Assembly (NCBI GenBank): GCA_940671915.1
Contig: CALNVZ010003435.1
Coordinates: 9,605,113-9,669,112, forward strand
Direction of reading: 5' to 3'
Length of the DNA stretch: 64,000 nt
From: Paracentrotus lividus
Lineage: Eukaryota; Echinodermata; Echinoidea; Camarodonta; Echinidae
The stretch's first letter is position 1; each line of letters begins with the position of its first letter. Made by a program: the position numbers and the translations under genes. Under the pieces are notes generated by a model. The model worked only from the letters and a program-made list of their open reading frames with translations, made no database searches and was not told where the DNA came from. Below, piece after piece: positions 11,381 through 22,928 of the stretch.

Positions 11381-11578
11381 CCTGAAGGAGGTTGAGAGGT
11401 CAAGAATGAAAGCTTTTGTCAACGCTCATGTCGCTTGTCTTAAGATCTCTCTTCTCAGCTGACCGGTAGGATGGCGTCACCGCTTCAGTGGGCGTTACGC
11501 GTGTAGAAGCCACCATTATTAGAATCATACGTGTATTTGAAAAAAGCTTCTATTTTTTACCTCTCAACCTCCTTCTGG
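11381..11578. mobile_element. Short MITE, about 200 bp
   Basis: The ends CCTGAAGGAGGTTGAGAGGT and ACCTCTCAACCTCCTTCTGG are inverted with one mismatch. AAAGCTTT-type text near each end extends the pairing. The target duplication is unclear. Confidence 0.6.
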
Positions 11579-11599
11579 CGACACGTCTACACAGTTTGA

Positions 11600-12570
11600 A
11601 AATCCCTAATGTACCTCCTTGAACCAATCTTGTGAAGACAATTTTGTTTTAAACTATTTCTTCATCGACATTTTTCAACCGTGTATTAACGAACATGTCA
11701 ATAATTTTAAACCATGGCTTCTTTTACGTAATGTTTCAGCTGATGTCTAACGATAAAATCAACAAAATACATCACACGATGTAACATCTAGATTTATAGG
11801 TCTGTAACTTGTATTTCAATCGTTATAGGTTATGCTTCCTCAATTGTACATACTCTAATTTCACTAAAAGATCCATCAGTTTTGATTTGTAATAAAAATC
11901 AATGACCCTTTACCACCCCCACCCTACACAAAAAAAAATGGTCTATAGATCCAGCCCTCTGACTTTGCAATAAAATAGGATCATATTGCACAACAAAGAA
12001 ATGTCGTTAAGGGTTGTCATTCGCTATTAATTCCTGCCGTGTATCATGTATATTACATGTCAAAATCGAAGTAATAATTATTTTTTATGCGAGTGTATTA
12101 TTTCACTTGTTGACAGCAATTTCAATTTGTTATGTCTGCTGTTTTTTGCCTTCATAATGATAGACCATCGACCTTTTCTGTGGTCGATTTTTTTCGATTT
12201 TTTAGTATTATTGTTTTATTCCCTTTTTTAAGATTTTGTGTGTCATGAAAATATTATGAAAAGCGCAGAACCGCAGTCTATTCATTCAAAATGGACAATT
12301 TAATTATTCGCTCAATTTTCGATGAAATGGTGACGGTTAGAATATATCAAAAATTTATTCTTGGTCAATTTACTGCTATGAATTGGAAGAAACTTACTGG
12401 CTATATCATAAACAAGTGGTGAATTACACAAACCTAAAATAAATGTATTATAAAATAGACATATCGGTATTTATCCATTCATATCATTTGTTGTGAGCTT
12501 TTATATTTGAAGTAAGTTATAATATTCTTGTATTTAGTATAGGCCTAGGCCTAATGAAAAAGATATATAT
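11600..12570. other. AT-rich unique-looking sequence
   Basis: No gene or repeat boundary can be supported. A tandem TAGGCCTAGGCCTA occurs at 12540-12553. Confidence 0.45.
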
Positions 12571-12884
12571 TTTTTTAAATCTCCGAGGAAACAGAAATCG
12601 GAAAGTAGTTTAAGAAAGAGATAGTTTAAGAAAAAATGGAGTGAAAAATCGAAAATAAAATTATATCATTGTTGGAAAAATGGAAAATCATTGATAATTT
12701 GAAGGAACCCATATTGAAGTTAGGTGTAATGATAGACACGGACTTGCAAATTCTCCCCAAAAAATACTGAGTGCCTACTTTTCAACTTAAGTGTTGATCG
12801 GGATAGAAATTCAGTTATTACCATAACATTCCAAAATACATTTGCAGTGGTGTGAGAGTTCAGATTTTTAGCTGATTTCAACTA
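12571..12884 (+). repeat. Dispersed repeat copy B, first part
   Basis: It matches 3655-3844 joined to 8528-8635 without the 4.7-kb insertion. It therefore shows the pre-insertion state of copy A and proves the TA target at 3843. It is itself interrupted after GATTTCAACTA. Confidence 0.75.
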
Positions 12885-13975
12885 AACCCCTCCCAAATGG
12901 ACTTTGGGCCATGATAACTTTTCAGGTACGCTTTAGTTATTCCTGATATTCATACCATTGAAAAGATAATTTATTCCCCTTTTTATTAATATCCTATTTG
13001 TAATGATTTTGTCATGCTTCAATGCACAGAATATCAGAATATGGAGAAATGTAAAAAGTCAAATGTTGCAAAATGCATTTATCAAAGTGAAGTTCCGCCA
13101 CTCGACTTTACGCCCTGATAACATTTAGGGGTAGGCCTATTTTCTAATTTTTATTGAATTTTATACCATTGTCAAGTAAATTTATTCCTCTTTTTAATGA
13201 CACCCTAATTGTAACGAGAGTGTTGTTCTTGCATACACAGAACACCTGAATGTTAGGACAAGTCAGAAGTTAAATGTTGCAAATTAAATGCCTATTGTCA
13301 GTATTACTGTCTGTTGCCAGCAGTCTTCTTCTTCTCGAGTCCTTTCTCCTATTAGCAGTAACAAAGCATTTCGCAATTTTTCACTTTTTACTTTGCATTA
13401 TATTCATGAGTTATATGCATTCAAACATGATGTTACTATTGCAAATAGGGCATCAATAAAAAGAATAAATGAACTTTTTAATGCTATAAAAATTGATAAT
13501 GATTAGAAACCCACATAAAAATGTATCAAGGTTCAAAGTAGTGTTACAGAAATTTTAACTGAAAATTATCTTTCGCTTTGCCATGTATTCAGGTGGTATT
13601 TAGGGTTGCTGTGGACCCAGGGATGACATCACCATGACAAATAAGGTATCAATCAAGAGAGGAATAAATTAACTTGACAATGGTATAGAATTCAATAAAA
13701 ATTAGAAAATATCCCCAAAGTTATCAGAACCTAAAGTCAAGTTGCGGAACTTCAATGTGATCAATAAAAGTGCATTTTACAACATTTGACTTTTTACTTT
13801 TCTCCATATTTTGATATTCTGTGCATTGAAGCATGACAAAATCATTACAAATAGGATATCAATAAAAAGGGGAATAAATTATCTTTCCAATGGTATGAAT
13901 ATCAGGAATAACTCAAGCGTACCTGAAAAGTTATCATGGCCCAAAGTCCATTTGCGAAACTTTTTGGGAGGGGTT
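12885..13975. mobile_element. Foldback element, family 2, inserted in copy B
   Basis: The ends AACCCCTCCCAAA and TTTGGGAGGGGTT are flanked by TA (12883-12884 and 13976-13977). Copy A shows the uninterrupted site near 8638-8650. Almost the whole element folds back on itself: CTTTGGGCCATGATAACTTTTCAGGTACGC pairs with its partner at about 13918-13948, and CAGAATATCAGAATATGGAG-type text at about 13027 pairs with CTCCATATTTTGATATTCTG at about 13803. The arms are about 450-500 bp. No transposase; frames at 13274-13506 and 13811-13996 are arm readings. Confidence 0.8.
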
Positions 13976-13977
13976 TA

Positions 13978-14190
13978 TTTCGGTTTTGTTTTTTAGCTTA
14001 AGGTCAGCTTATTTTAGCTTTGCTCTGTACAAAAAGTATGGGAGCTCTTTTAGTTTCAGCTGTTTTCAGCTCTTTTTATTTGTGGTGACTCAAACCTCTG
14101 CGTTTGGAAGAACATTTATTTATTATTTCAAAGTAGATTTACAGAAAGGGAAAATGCCAAATTTAAACAATCGAGCAATGGAACAATAAT
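13978..14190 (+). repeat. Dispersed repeat copy B, second part
   Basis: It matches 8650-8808 joined directly to 9495-9532, so it displays the empty site of the Harbinger-like element. It shares CTCTGTACAAAAA, GTTTTCAGCTCTTTTTATTTG and GGAAGAACATTTATTTATTATTTC-type text. Confidence 0.75.
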
Positions 14191-15040
14191 AATGGAAAGC
14201 GTAATACATACTGGTGCGACAGAAGATTCTATGTATTTTTTAAATAAATAATTAATAGATTGCGGATAGCTAAATAAAAGTAAGAAAGCGTTAACAAACT
14301 TACCATTCGGGAGGGGCGCTTTATAATAAAGTTTGTCGTACCTCATGTATGAAAATAAATGTGTTGGTATTACGAAGAGTTTACAACCAAAAGGCGCTAA
14401 CACACTTTTGACGAAAATATAATTGTTGAGATTTGATGAAAGAGGCAGGGGAAATGAGTTATACAAATAAACATGCAGGAGTAAAGATTTTTATAAGTGG
14501 ATGGGGTAGAATTTCATTTTTTTTTAAATACTTTACTTTATGGGATAAAGTAAAAGTAAAACTTAATTAGAAATATCCCAAATTGCCAATAGCAGCGGCG
14601 CAGAATGCACCTGAATTTGATAGGGGATTATGATGCTAATGTAATCATGGAGATAAGATTCAAGAAAGCCACATCTGAATGGCTTTCAGTCATGTTCTCA
14701 GATTATCTCTGACGCATTTATCATTTCTCATCTTTTTCTTTCTCTCTTTCTTTCTCTCTTTTGTCTGCTGGTTTTTCAATTTTCAAACTATTGAACAATA
14801 ACTGTTCAGTAACCCGCCAAGCCTGAAGCATCATGTGCAAGCGAACATCCGTGCAGGGTCACGGGGGCTCGCGCAGTTGACTCGCCCGTTATGGTTCGGC
14901 TACACCTCAGCTAGGGCAACGACCCAATTTTAAGTCGTTTCATCCTCTACATCAATGCTTTACAGCACTCAAAGTGGTAAAACAGTGTTTTTCTTTAATT
15001 TTTTTTGTTTTTTTTTTTTTTGTTTTATTATTTTTTTTTT
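14191..15040. other. AT-rich sequence with a CT block and a T-run
   Basis: It contains a short inverted AAATACTTTACTTTA / TAAAGTAAAAGT near 14524-14560, a CT-rich block at 14735-14765 and T-runs at 14996-15040. No gene is supported. Confidence 0.45.
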
Positions 15041-15041
15041 A

Positions 15042-15972
15042 CACTGTTGCCCATAAAGGTTGGATATTTTTGTATGCGGTCCAGCCACATCAGTTTGCTC
15101 CGGCTTAAATTTCTAGACCTTGTTCGTCCCACTGATCTCTACCCAAAAATCTTTGGGTAGAGATTTTTGGGTAGAGATCAGTGGTTTGTCCTTGCTTTCA
15201 CTTTTCGGTACCCTTGTTATATCTTCGACGTTCCCCCAGCCAATCGCGGGTATTGATAAATCAATGCAGTTTGACAACCCCTACAATACCCATTTTTGCC
15301 ATTTTCTCACATTTTGGGGCCCCTTTTTTGTTCACCTGCTGACACAGGCACCCTCCGTCTTATCCCCAAGAAACGCGTGTAAACTATAGGGTTATTATTG
15401 TTAATTAAATCTAGGTTTATGTTCACAGACTTAGATTTATTGTCTAGGGGGAGGATCAAAGTTGATTTTGATTGGAGTTGAAAATTGATTTTATTCATTT
15501 TTACAACATGGAAATTTCTGTCTTCCTCAAAATGTATTGAAGAATCTCAGCCAAACATAATCATATTAAAAAATGGACCCTGGTTACCATTAACACCTTG
15601 TCATTAAGGCTGAAACAAAATTTTTGGGAAAACAATGAGTCCAAACGCTGTGACGTTGATTTATCATAAAGACCCATAACAGCCCTAAACTTCAGACGCG
15701 TTTCGCGGGGGTAGGGCGGAGGGGGCCTCGGTTAGCCGGGTAAACAAAGAAGGGGCCCCAAAATGAGGGGGGAAATGCAAAAATGGGCATTGTATGGGTT
15801 GACAGACCTTATTTTATTTTTCATCCCCCGGGAATGGTTGAGAAACGCCCTAGATATGTCGAGAGTCCCGAAAAGTGAAAGCGGGGACAATTTATTTCAA
15901 GAAATTATACCCGGAGCTTAAAGATGTTGCTGGAGCACACAGAAAAATATCTAACCTTTATGATCTACAGTG
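15042..15972. mobile_element. Foldback element, family 1, copy 2
   Basis: The ends CACTGTTGCCCATAAAGGTTGGATA and the inverted right end are flanked by TA (15040-15041 and 15973-15974). Arms of about 350 bp match those of 6609-7610, including TTTTGGGGCCCCTTTTTT, AAACGCGT and GTCTAGGGGGAGG landmarks. It carries a perfect short hairpin at 15129-15184 that copy 1 lacks. No transposase. Confidence 0.8.
15129..15184. repeat. Perfect 24-bp inverted repeat with an 8-base loop
   Basis: CCACTGATCTCTACCC... at 15129-15152 is exactly inverted at 15161-15184, separated by TTGGGTAG, which itself repeats part of the right arm. Copy 1 at the corresponding place has no such structure, so it arose after the copies separated. 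Confidence 0.9.
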
Positions 15973-16204
15973 TATATAAATATTCTTTGATATTGTTGAT
16001 ATCATGCTTTGAATAGGTGTCTACTGTAAATATCAGTTTTCTTGTGTTATACATGTATATACCCAACCTAAAAAGCGATATCATTTAAACTTGTGTAAAT
16101 TATGCATATGTAATGTTGGGGCTACATCTTTGTTTCTAATGCATTACAAATATTGTGCTGAATATTTTGTTCCGTCTATGTAGGCCTAACTGAGGTGTAA
16201 TATA

Positions 16205-16480
16205 ACAATGGGAGAAATGTGATAATAATGATAATAATTATAATAATGATGAAAATAACAATAATCATAATAATGATAATATCATTGATAATAATGACAA
16301 TAATGATAATAATGTTAATAATGATAATAATGATAATAATGATGAAAATAACAATAATTATAATAATGATAATATCATTAATAATAATAATGATAATGAA
16401 AGTGATAATAATGATAATAGTGATAACAGTAATGAGAGTTATGGTAATAACTATAATAATAACAATAATGAGAGTTACGA
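16205..16480 (-). repeat. (AAT/ATG)-rich microsatellite, probable SINE tail
   Basis: About 270 bases of imperfect ATA/ATG triplets, including two closely similar sub-blocks (AATGATGAAAATAACAATAAT at about 16243 and 16340). On the minus strand it lies directly 3' of the tRNA-like segment at 16490-16565, the position of a SINE tail. The 125- and 134-codon frames rich in Ile and Met read through it are not genes. Confidence 0.7.
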
Positions 16481-16489
16481 TCCACACCT

Positions 16490-16565
16490 GGGTCTGGTAT
16501 GGCAAGGATTCGATCCCTGAATCTTTAAATTCACACACAAGTGACTTATCCACAGGTCTATATTA
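16490..16565 (-). ncRNA. tRNA-derived SINE head
   Basis: On the minus strand an A-box-like GACCTGTGGATAAGTC is followed by a B-box GGATCGAATCC (plus 16516-16506) about 35 bases later. There is no good cloverleaf, so it is a SINE head or pseudogene. Confidence 0.5.
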
Positions 16566-16855
16566 TTACCATTCACATAAATCATTCCTTCATCCCAAAA
16601 TGACAGCTTCTAGACATAAATGACAAAAGTAAATTAGTACGTTGATCATTTTGATATTATTTTCGTTGTAAATAAATCATTCCTAAATCCAAAACGCCCG
16701 CTTCCAGACAGATAACGCATAAATGACAAAACTTTAAGTGCGTTATTCATTACTTTTTTCTTTTGATTGTGCTTGATTTTCATATAAAGTAGGAAGATTA
16801 AAATCAAAATATTTTATTTATAAACATCTATCATAACCATGACGCACATGATTAA

Positions 16856-17464
16856 AGGGGAAGTCCGGACCCAAAATAAGTTGCTTTTATCAAAAGAAGA
16901 AAAAATAGACAAACAGATCCAAAAAAGTTTGAAGAAAATCGGACTTATAAAAAAAAGTTATGAATTTCTTTAAACGCAAAAAAAAATAAAAAATCTGATC
17001 GCTATACCAAATTGGCAACACAGTCACAAAACTGTGATGTCATAGTTGCACTACTTGCCATATATGTTCACTTTATTTGTCAATAAAGATTTCCTCATAA
17101 CTTCCCCTTAGTTGAATTGATGGAAATATGTTATTGCATCTTATGCATTCTCATAAAATGAGATATTGTAACGAAATTTTAAAAGAAAAGTGTTTTTTTT
17201 TCCGTAAATTTCAACAGTCATGAATACGTTTTTTCTATACTGAAAACCTACTTAAAATCTTTGTTTTTTGTATTTATAGATGGGCTGCTGATTTTACAAT
17301 ATTTGTATAAATGCAATATCGATATAATTTCAGGCAAAGTTATGAAGAAAACATTTTCTTAACAAAAAACTGAAAATTTATGATAAAACAATATAGAACA
17401 TACATGTATATGGCCAGTAGTGCCCCTATGGCATCACAAATGATGCCAATTTGGTATAGCGATC

Positions 17465-17516
<52 letters not shown>

Positions 17517-17635
17517 ATTTTAAAGAAATTCATAACTTTCTTATTATTAGTCCGATTTTTTCCAACTTTTTTATCTGTTTTTCTTTTTTTTCTGCTTTTA
17601 ATAAAAGCAACTTATTTTGGGTCCGGACTTCCCCT
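16856..17635. mobile_element. MITE with AGGGGAAGTCCGGACCC ends
   Basis: The ends AGGGGAAGTCCGGACCCAAAA and the inverted partner TTTTGGGTCCGGACTTCCCCT are both flanked by TTAA (16852-16855 and 17636-17639). TA flanking one base pair further in is an equal reading. Inverted arms of about 180 bp share GATCGCTATACCAAATTGGC and its complement. A 48-base T-run lies at about 17467-17514. The superfamily is uncertain: TTAA suggests piggyBac, but the ends do not start CCC. Confidence 0.75.
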
Positions 17636-17639
17636 TTAA

Positions 17640-18296
17640 CTAGGCCAGTTCTTTGTACCAGATGTGAGACAAACCAGATTTTAGAAGGATAGGTCTGAGA
17701 TATGTTTTTATGATTTATTTTTTTTCCTTTGTGGTTGTTGTTTTTGTTTGGTATGGTTTGTTTAATAGTTTTGTCTTTTTTTTTTTCTTTTTTTTTCGTG
17801 CACCCTAAAAGTGCCCCTTATGATTATTAAACAGTTCCACATTTCGTAGCTGAAAAGGGACCTTATTTACAACAACAAAAAAAAAAAAACTTTTTAGACT
17901 CCTTGAAAGTCCGATGAATAATTTTTTCTACAAGGGGCGCTCTTGGTACCTGCCTCTTTGTGTTATTAATGCTTTTTCTAACTAAAAATGTTCGTCTTTT
18001 TTTTTTCTTCTTCTTCTTCTTCTTGTTCTTCTTTTTTCTTTTTCTTTCTTTTTAAAGATTGTTGTCGGATATCAGAGGCATTTTCTAGTATTTGTGAAGG
18101 GACCAGTGTTGGGGGTTGATGCCTGCAGCCCACAAAATGTTCACAGCAAAAACGGCTCCCCCTTTTATTTTTCCTGGCTCTCCTTTACCCGAAATTATCT
18201 AACCAAAACTATCGGGGTCTAGTACTATAATGCACAATTAACTCCAATTCTGAGCTCGAAATTTTCCGCTCGCGCTCACATTACCTTTTTTTAATA
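17640..18296. other. T-rich sequence with a lone GC-core motif
   Basis: Several T and CTT runs (17770-17800, 18000-18055). One GC-core remnant reading CTCGAAATTTTCCGCTCGCGCTC lies at 18252-18276. No gene is supported. Confidence 0.4.
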
Positions 18297-19267
18297 TAGG
18301 TTTTCCCGGTCCATTTCATTGTTTTGTCAGTCAATTTCATGTTAGAGACATTCATTTTTGTAAAAATACGCTGATGCATAGAAATATTTTCATTCAAAAT
18401 CGTATTCAGTCATCAAAATTAACGATTATGGTGACCGATTTCGTAATCGTGCATTCTAGTTCACATAATAAGCATATATTTTCGGCAATGTTTATTCAAA
18501 TTCGTGTGCCCTCTCATTCCATATATTCAAATTCGTTTATAGACAAACAAGTTCATGATAGAAACATTCAAATTAAACATGTAAAGTACAGATTTGAAAT
18601 TTACATTGCTCATGCAGTATTTTTAATTGAATGTCAGAACATATCACTAATTAAAAAAGTTTATAATAATCATGCCTTGTTGTGAACAAAGATGTAAAAT
18701 GAAGCCCATAAAAACAAAATTGCCATTATAACGATGAAATAAAGATTGACAATGAAGACACTTAAACATAAGAATCGTGATAATGGAAATTGATGTTCAC
18801 AAATGCAATACACTAATAATGGCGATGATTTATTTTTTTATCAAATGACTTTGGAGTAAAAGAGAGGTGTTGAAATTAAAAACGAAGACGATAATCACAA
18901 TAATGATAAAATCACATTTACTGATAAAATGGTCAAGATTACCTACTCCTTATCATAAATATGTGTACATGTATAACGGATTTGGATGCTGAATCATGGA
19001 AATCGATCGCTTAAAAACGAAATTGAAAGTGTTTTTAAAGAGCTTACCCTGCCATCACACTAATGTGAATGCATTAATAATGAAATTGAATGATTATATC
19101 CGAATTTGAACTTCGAAAGCATTAATTTGTGTGCCTAAAAATGATTTTGAGAGCATGAACACGAAATTGTTTGACTTATTGTCAATCTGCCGCACCAAAC
19201 ACACGAATTTGAATACACATGATATGAAAACGGATGGTAAATGTATGAAATTGGCCGGGAAAACCTA
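18297..19267. mobile_element. TIR element with TAGGTTTTCCCGG ends
   Basis: The left end TAGGTTTTCCCGG and right end CCGGGAAAACCTA are flanked by TA (18295-18296 and 19268-19269). Pairing continues as CAATTTCAT-type text. TTCAAATTCG motifs occur in the left half (about 18496 and 18530) and the inverse CGAATTTGAA in the right half (about 19101 and 19203). The 103- and 86-codon frames inside it have no recognisable domain. Confidence 0.65.
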
Positions 19268-19269
19268 TA

Positions 19270-20240
19270 CTAAAGGAACCAAAATAAACAAAAACAAACA
19301 AACAAAGCCACAATTAACAGTACAAATTAAAAGTCAGATTTTCTGGCCAGCCCCTCCCTATGTTCCAGTATTTTTCTCTTCATGCCACTGATCTAAAGTG
19401 CCCCTTCAGAAAAGTGCCCCTTTTCCACTGTGACCCCCACTTTTAAATTCGGTCCGCCGCCCCTGCTCTCTTTCTCCACACATGGCATATTATACACAAG
19501 AGTGCTATTGTTGAGTATATTGGGACGAGCAAGGTACACGTACTCTCTAAACCCATCAATATCATTATTATCTAGGGGCGAGGGAGAAAAATGTATATGG
19601 CATGGAATACTCATTGGCTCTTACAATTTGGGAAACAGCCTCGGTATCGAATTAAAAGAGCGGAGAATGAAGCGAGAGATCAGTCTGGCGGGGTAAATGT
19701 CCTCAGTAATGGGGGCTCAGAGAGAGGCAGAGAGAAAGAGAAAGTCAGAGACAGATTATAGAGGATATGGATGGGTTTGTTTAGGGCAATATAGACATAT
19801 AATATAGACGGACAGACATTATAAAGAAAATATTCTACATGACAGAGTACTAACAGAGGTAGACAAAATGGTAATATTTAAAAAGAAGAAAAAAAGGAGG
19901 GTATGTCGGTAGGGATAGAGGGGCGGAGGAAAGGGTGTGAGAAATCATGATGGATAGAGAGAGGGGGGGGGGGGGGTTTAGTTCAGATATGAGATGAAAT
20001 TGTATGGAATTAAAGTTTTGTATTATTTACCTAATTTGATGGGAGAGATGTGCACAATGAGACGGAGATAATAGATATAGGGCGTATCCATCATTTCACT
20101 ACCTCAGGGCCCACCGATTTTAGATTTCTGAGCTCCTTCCCCTTTTATTAGATATTCAAAACATTGTTTGTTTGTTTTTGTTTTGTTGTGTTTCTTTCTT
20201 TCTTTTTTCCGCTTCTTTTGGAAGTGCTCGGGCCCGGCTC
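19270..20240. other. Mixed sequence with purine-rich blocks
   Basis: It includes GA-rich stretches at 19720-19760 and 19895-19980 and a G-run at 19965-19977. Overlapping frames on both strands at 19393-19696 have no recognisable domain. No gene is supported. Confidence 0.4.
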
Positions 20241-20260
20241 CAATCTCCTTTCTCTCTCTC

Positions 20261-20320
<60 letters not shown>
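20241..20320 (+). repeat. (TC)n microsatellite
   Basis: Near-perfect CT dinucleotides, followed by an A/T-rich T-run to 20363. Serine/leucine-rich frames here are artefacts. Confidence 0.9.
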
Positions 20321-20321
<1 letters not shown>

Positions 20322-20379
20322 TCTTTTTATTTATTTATTATTATTATTTTTTTTTTTTTTTTTCATTATTCGATTTTTG

Positions 20380-21600
20380 ATTTTCAACATGTATGGCTTT
20401 AATCAATTATGCATAGAACAAGGAGTCGTCAAAAGTTGAGTTGACGTCCTAAATTAATAATATTATTGCCCCCTTTATGGCAATATATTCCTACGTGTAT
20501 ATGATGACTACATTCGGCTCCTGGGATTTAGAGCAGAACATGGGTATTTAGCAGTTTCTTTCACTAGCAGGGCGCCAAAGATAATCATCATTAAAAATAA
20601 AGCACCGTGCATTGATGAGCCATTGGTTTCTGGATAGAACGTCCCATTTGAGAAATAAATCAAGAACACTCAATTAAACATACGGTAATCTAAAATAAAG
20701 GGAATTCTATGAAGCACGAATATATTGTGTTATGTCTGCATCAACAACGAACATTGGTATATTTTGTTGACGAATCGTTTATTTATTTTTAGTAACAAAA
20801 TGAACAAAATAATACAGACATGACAAAGGGGACGAGGCTGTCTGACAAACAACGATTATGCTCATTCAAAAACATCTCGGCTGACAATTGGAGAAATTAA
20901 TAACCATAATGTGTTACCAAGTAGCAGCTGTGACCACGTGACCACCGCATAATGTGTCCTTTATTGAGAGAGACCGATGTCATTGACCACGATGGTTTTT
21001 ATTTGCGTTTGGGGAAATAAAAGGAATCATAATTAGCATAATTGATTGTGTTTTGATGTTTTTGACAGAGTACATTGTGTCGAGAGATTAGGGTAAAAAT
21101 TGGACTGTGAAATTGACTTTGCGCGTGCACACTTTGTACTAATCAAAGCCGATATACCCAAATGAAAATGAGCTTTTGGGATATTATTGTAGCCTGCATA
21201 ACGGAGTAATCACCGGCGATGTTATACATTTCCTCCATTTCAATAAACTTTGGGGAGCGCATATTCCGGCGCGGTTATCCATTTATTTTTCCACTGTGGC
21301 ATAACGAAAAGAAGGATAAGAGAAGTTTGTATTTTTTGTGTAAATTATTGTTGCACTATAATTGCATGTACTCTCCCACAAAGTTCTCTCTGTATGATAC
21401 AAATACAATTGGTGACTTTTTTTTTAAAGGGGGGGGGGTGTCTGATATAAATACATATACGCTATTCTTGTCTCCCATGCATGAATTACATCCTGTTATC
21501 TGTGATAATAATCAAAATTTAGCTTCTCCCTTTTCTTATTTTGATGTATGTTTCCCATGTTTCTCTTTTCTAAATGTTTTTCTCTCAATTCAAATATTTA
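20380..21600. other. Unique-looking intergenic sequence, possible regulatory DNA
   Basis: It is free of repeat signatures, apart from a G-run at 21429-21438. It has a concentration of short motifs such as CAGCTGTGACCACGTGACCAC at 20928-20948, which contains the E-box CACGTG. The 163-codon frame at 21219-21710 ends in a (CT)n tract and shows no domain. Confidence 0.35.
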
Positions 21601-21619
21601 TTCTCTCAATTCAAATATT

Positions 21620-21620
<1 letters not shown>

Positions 21621-21687
<67 letters not shown>
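21621..21687 (+). repeat. (CT)n microsatellite
   Basis: About 65 bases of CT dinucleotides with two substitutions. Confidence 0.9.
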
Positions 21688-21699
21688 TTTTAGTCGCAG

Positions 21700-22747
21700 A
21701 CCCTAAGTAAATCATTTTTTGTTGCACTTCTCTGGGGCAGATATAGAGGCGGGTAGAGTCGATCTGGGCACCAATTTGTGTTTAGGGTTATTGTGCTTTT
21801 CTTACTCTTTTGAAATAGGGCATTTATTTTCAAAGTTTGCCTTAGAATTAAAAAGTATTCCGTGTCATTCAACTCTTCATTTAAAAAAATATAGCACAAG
21901 ATTTATAACCACACACAATCTGCATTAATAAATGACTCTAATCTACTTAATATTCTGAAAGTAAACTAAAGCATTATATGACAATCGGGTAGAACACAAT
22001 GATTTACTATCGTTATCACATAAAGTGAAACAAGGCCTTAATTTACCCGGTTGCAGACGTATATGAAAAATATGACATTATGTTTTCATCAATTATTCAC
22101 ATAAATCCGGTTCCGTGTAAAGGCTTATTATAGTTATGTTATATGTTACATGATAATGGAAACATACATTATTAAAAGTTAATACTGTTTTTGATAGATC
22201 TTCTTTGTCTGGGAACTGTCATTTCAAAATTATCATGATTATAGAGAATGATTTATTGAATCTAATATAAATAAAAGCTCTCAAATTAAGCATACAGAAC
22301 TAAAAGGAAAATAAAAAGTTGGTCTTCAAAAGTTTTAACCAAACGACAACAATGTTGTTGGGTTTTTTTTTTTCAAGAAAAAGTTTCAATTTGAGCAGAT
22401 TCTTAAAGAGGAGGTTCCCTCTGAGAATAATTGGTTTGAATAAGAGCAAACATATCAAAGAAAAATATAAGTGAAAATATAAATCTATCAAAGGACAATA
22501 AATGTAATGAATAATTACAGTTTTAATTTCGTGACGTAACTTGCAGCTCTCCCATAAGGCTCTGTACTGCAAATTTCATAATTTTTCATTTAAAAAGAAA
22601 ATATTTATTATTTCACCTGCGTATTTGATATATCATCAAATCCAAATTTATAAACTTGCCTATATCATGAAAGATCTATTCCTTCATCTTGAATCATCAA
22701 AATAAATGACAAATTACAATTAATGAAGACAACAAATTCACAGTACT
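21700..22747. other. AT-rich unique-looking sequence
   Basis: No gene, inverted repeat or satellite could be supported. Confidence 0.4.
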
Positions 22748-22928
22748 CTGTTAGTGTTAGAAAAAATTAAACAAGTTGTTTAAAATCTTAAACAACTGCG
22801 TGTTAACCGGTGAATTGCACAGCGTTGTTTAAAAAAAAACTGTAGTTGTTTAAAACTCGAACACTCCTGTTGTTTAAAAGTTTAGACATGCAGTTGTTTA
22901 ATGGTATTTAAAAATCATAGTTGTTTAA

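Noticed and set aside
16176..16623. Opposed 125- and 134-codon frames rich in Ile, Met and Thr
   Set aside because: They read the AAT/ATG microsatellite in both directions; no domain and no splice context.
20164..20439. Leu/Ser/Phe-rich frames in three registers
   Set aside because: They translate a (TC)n tract and a T-run; open in all frames because the sequence is simple.
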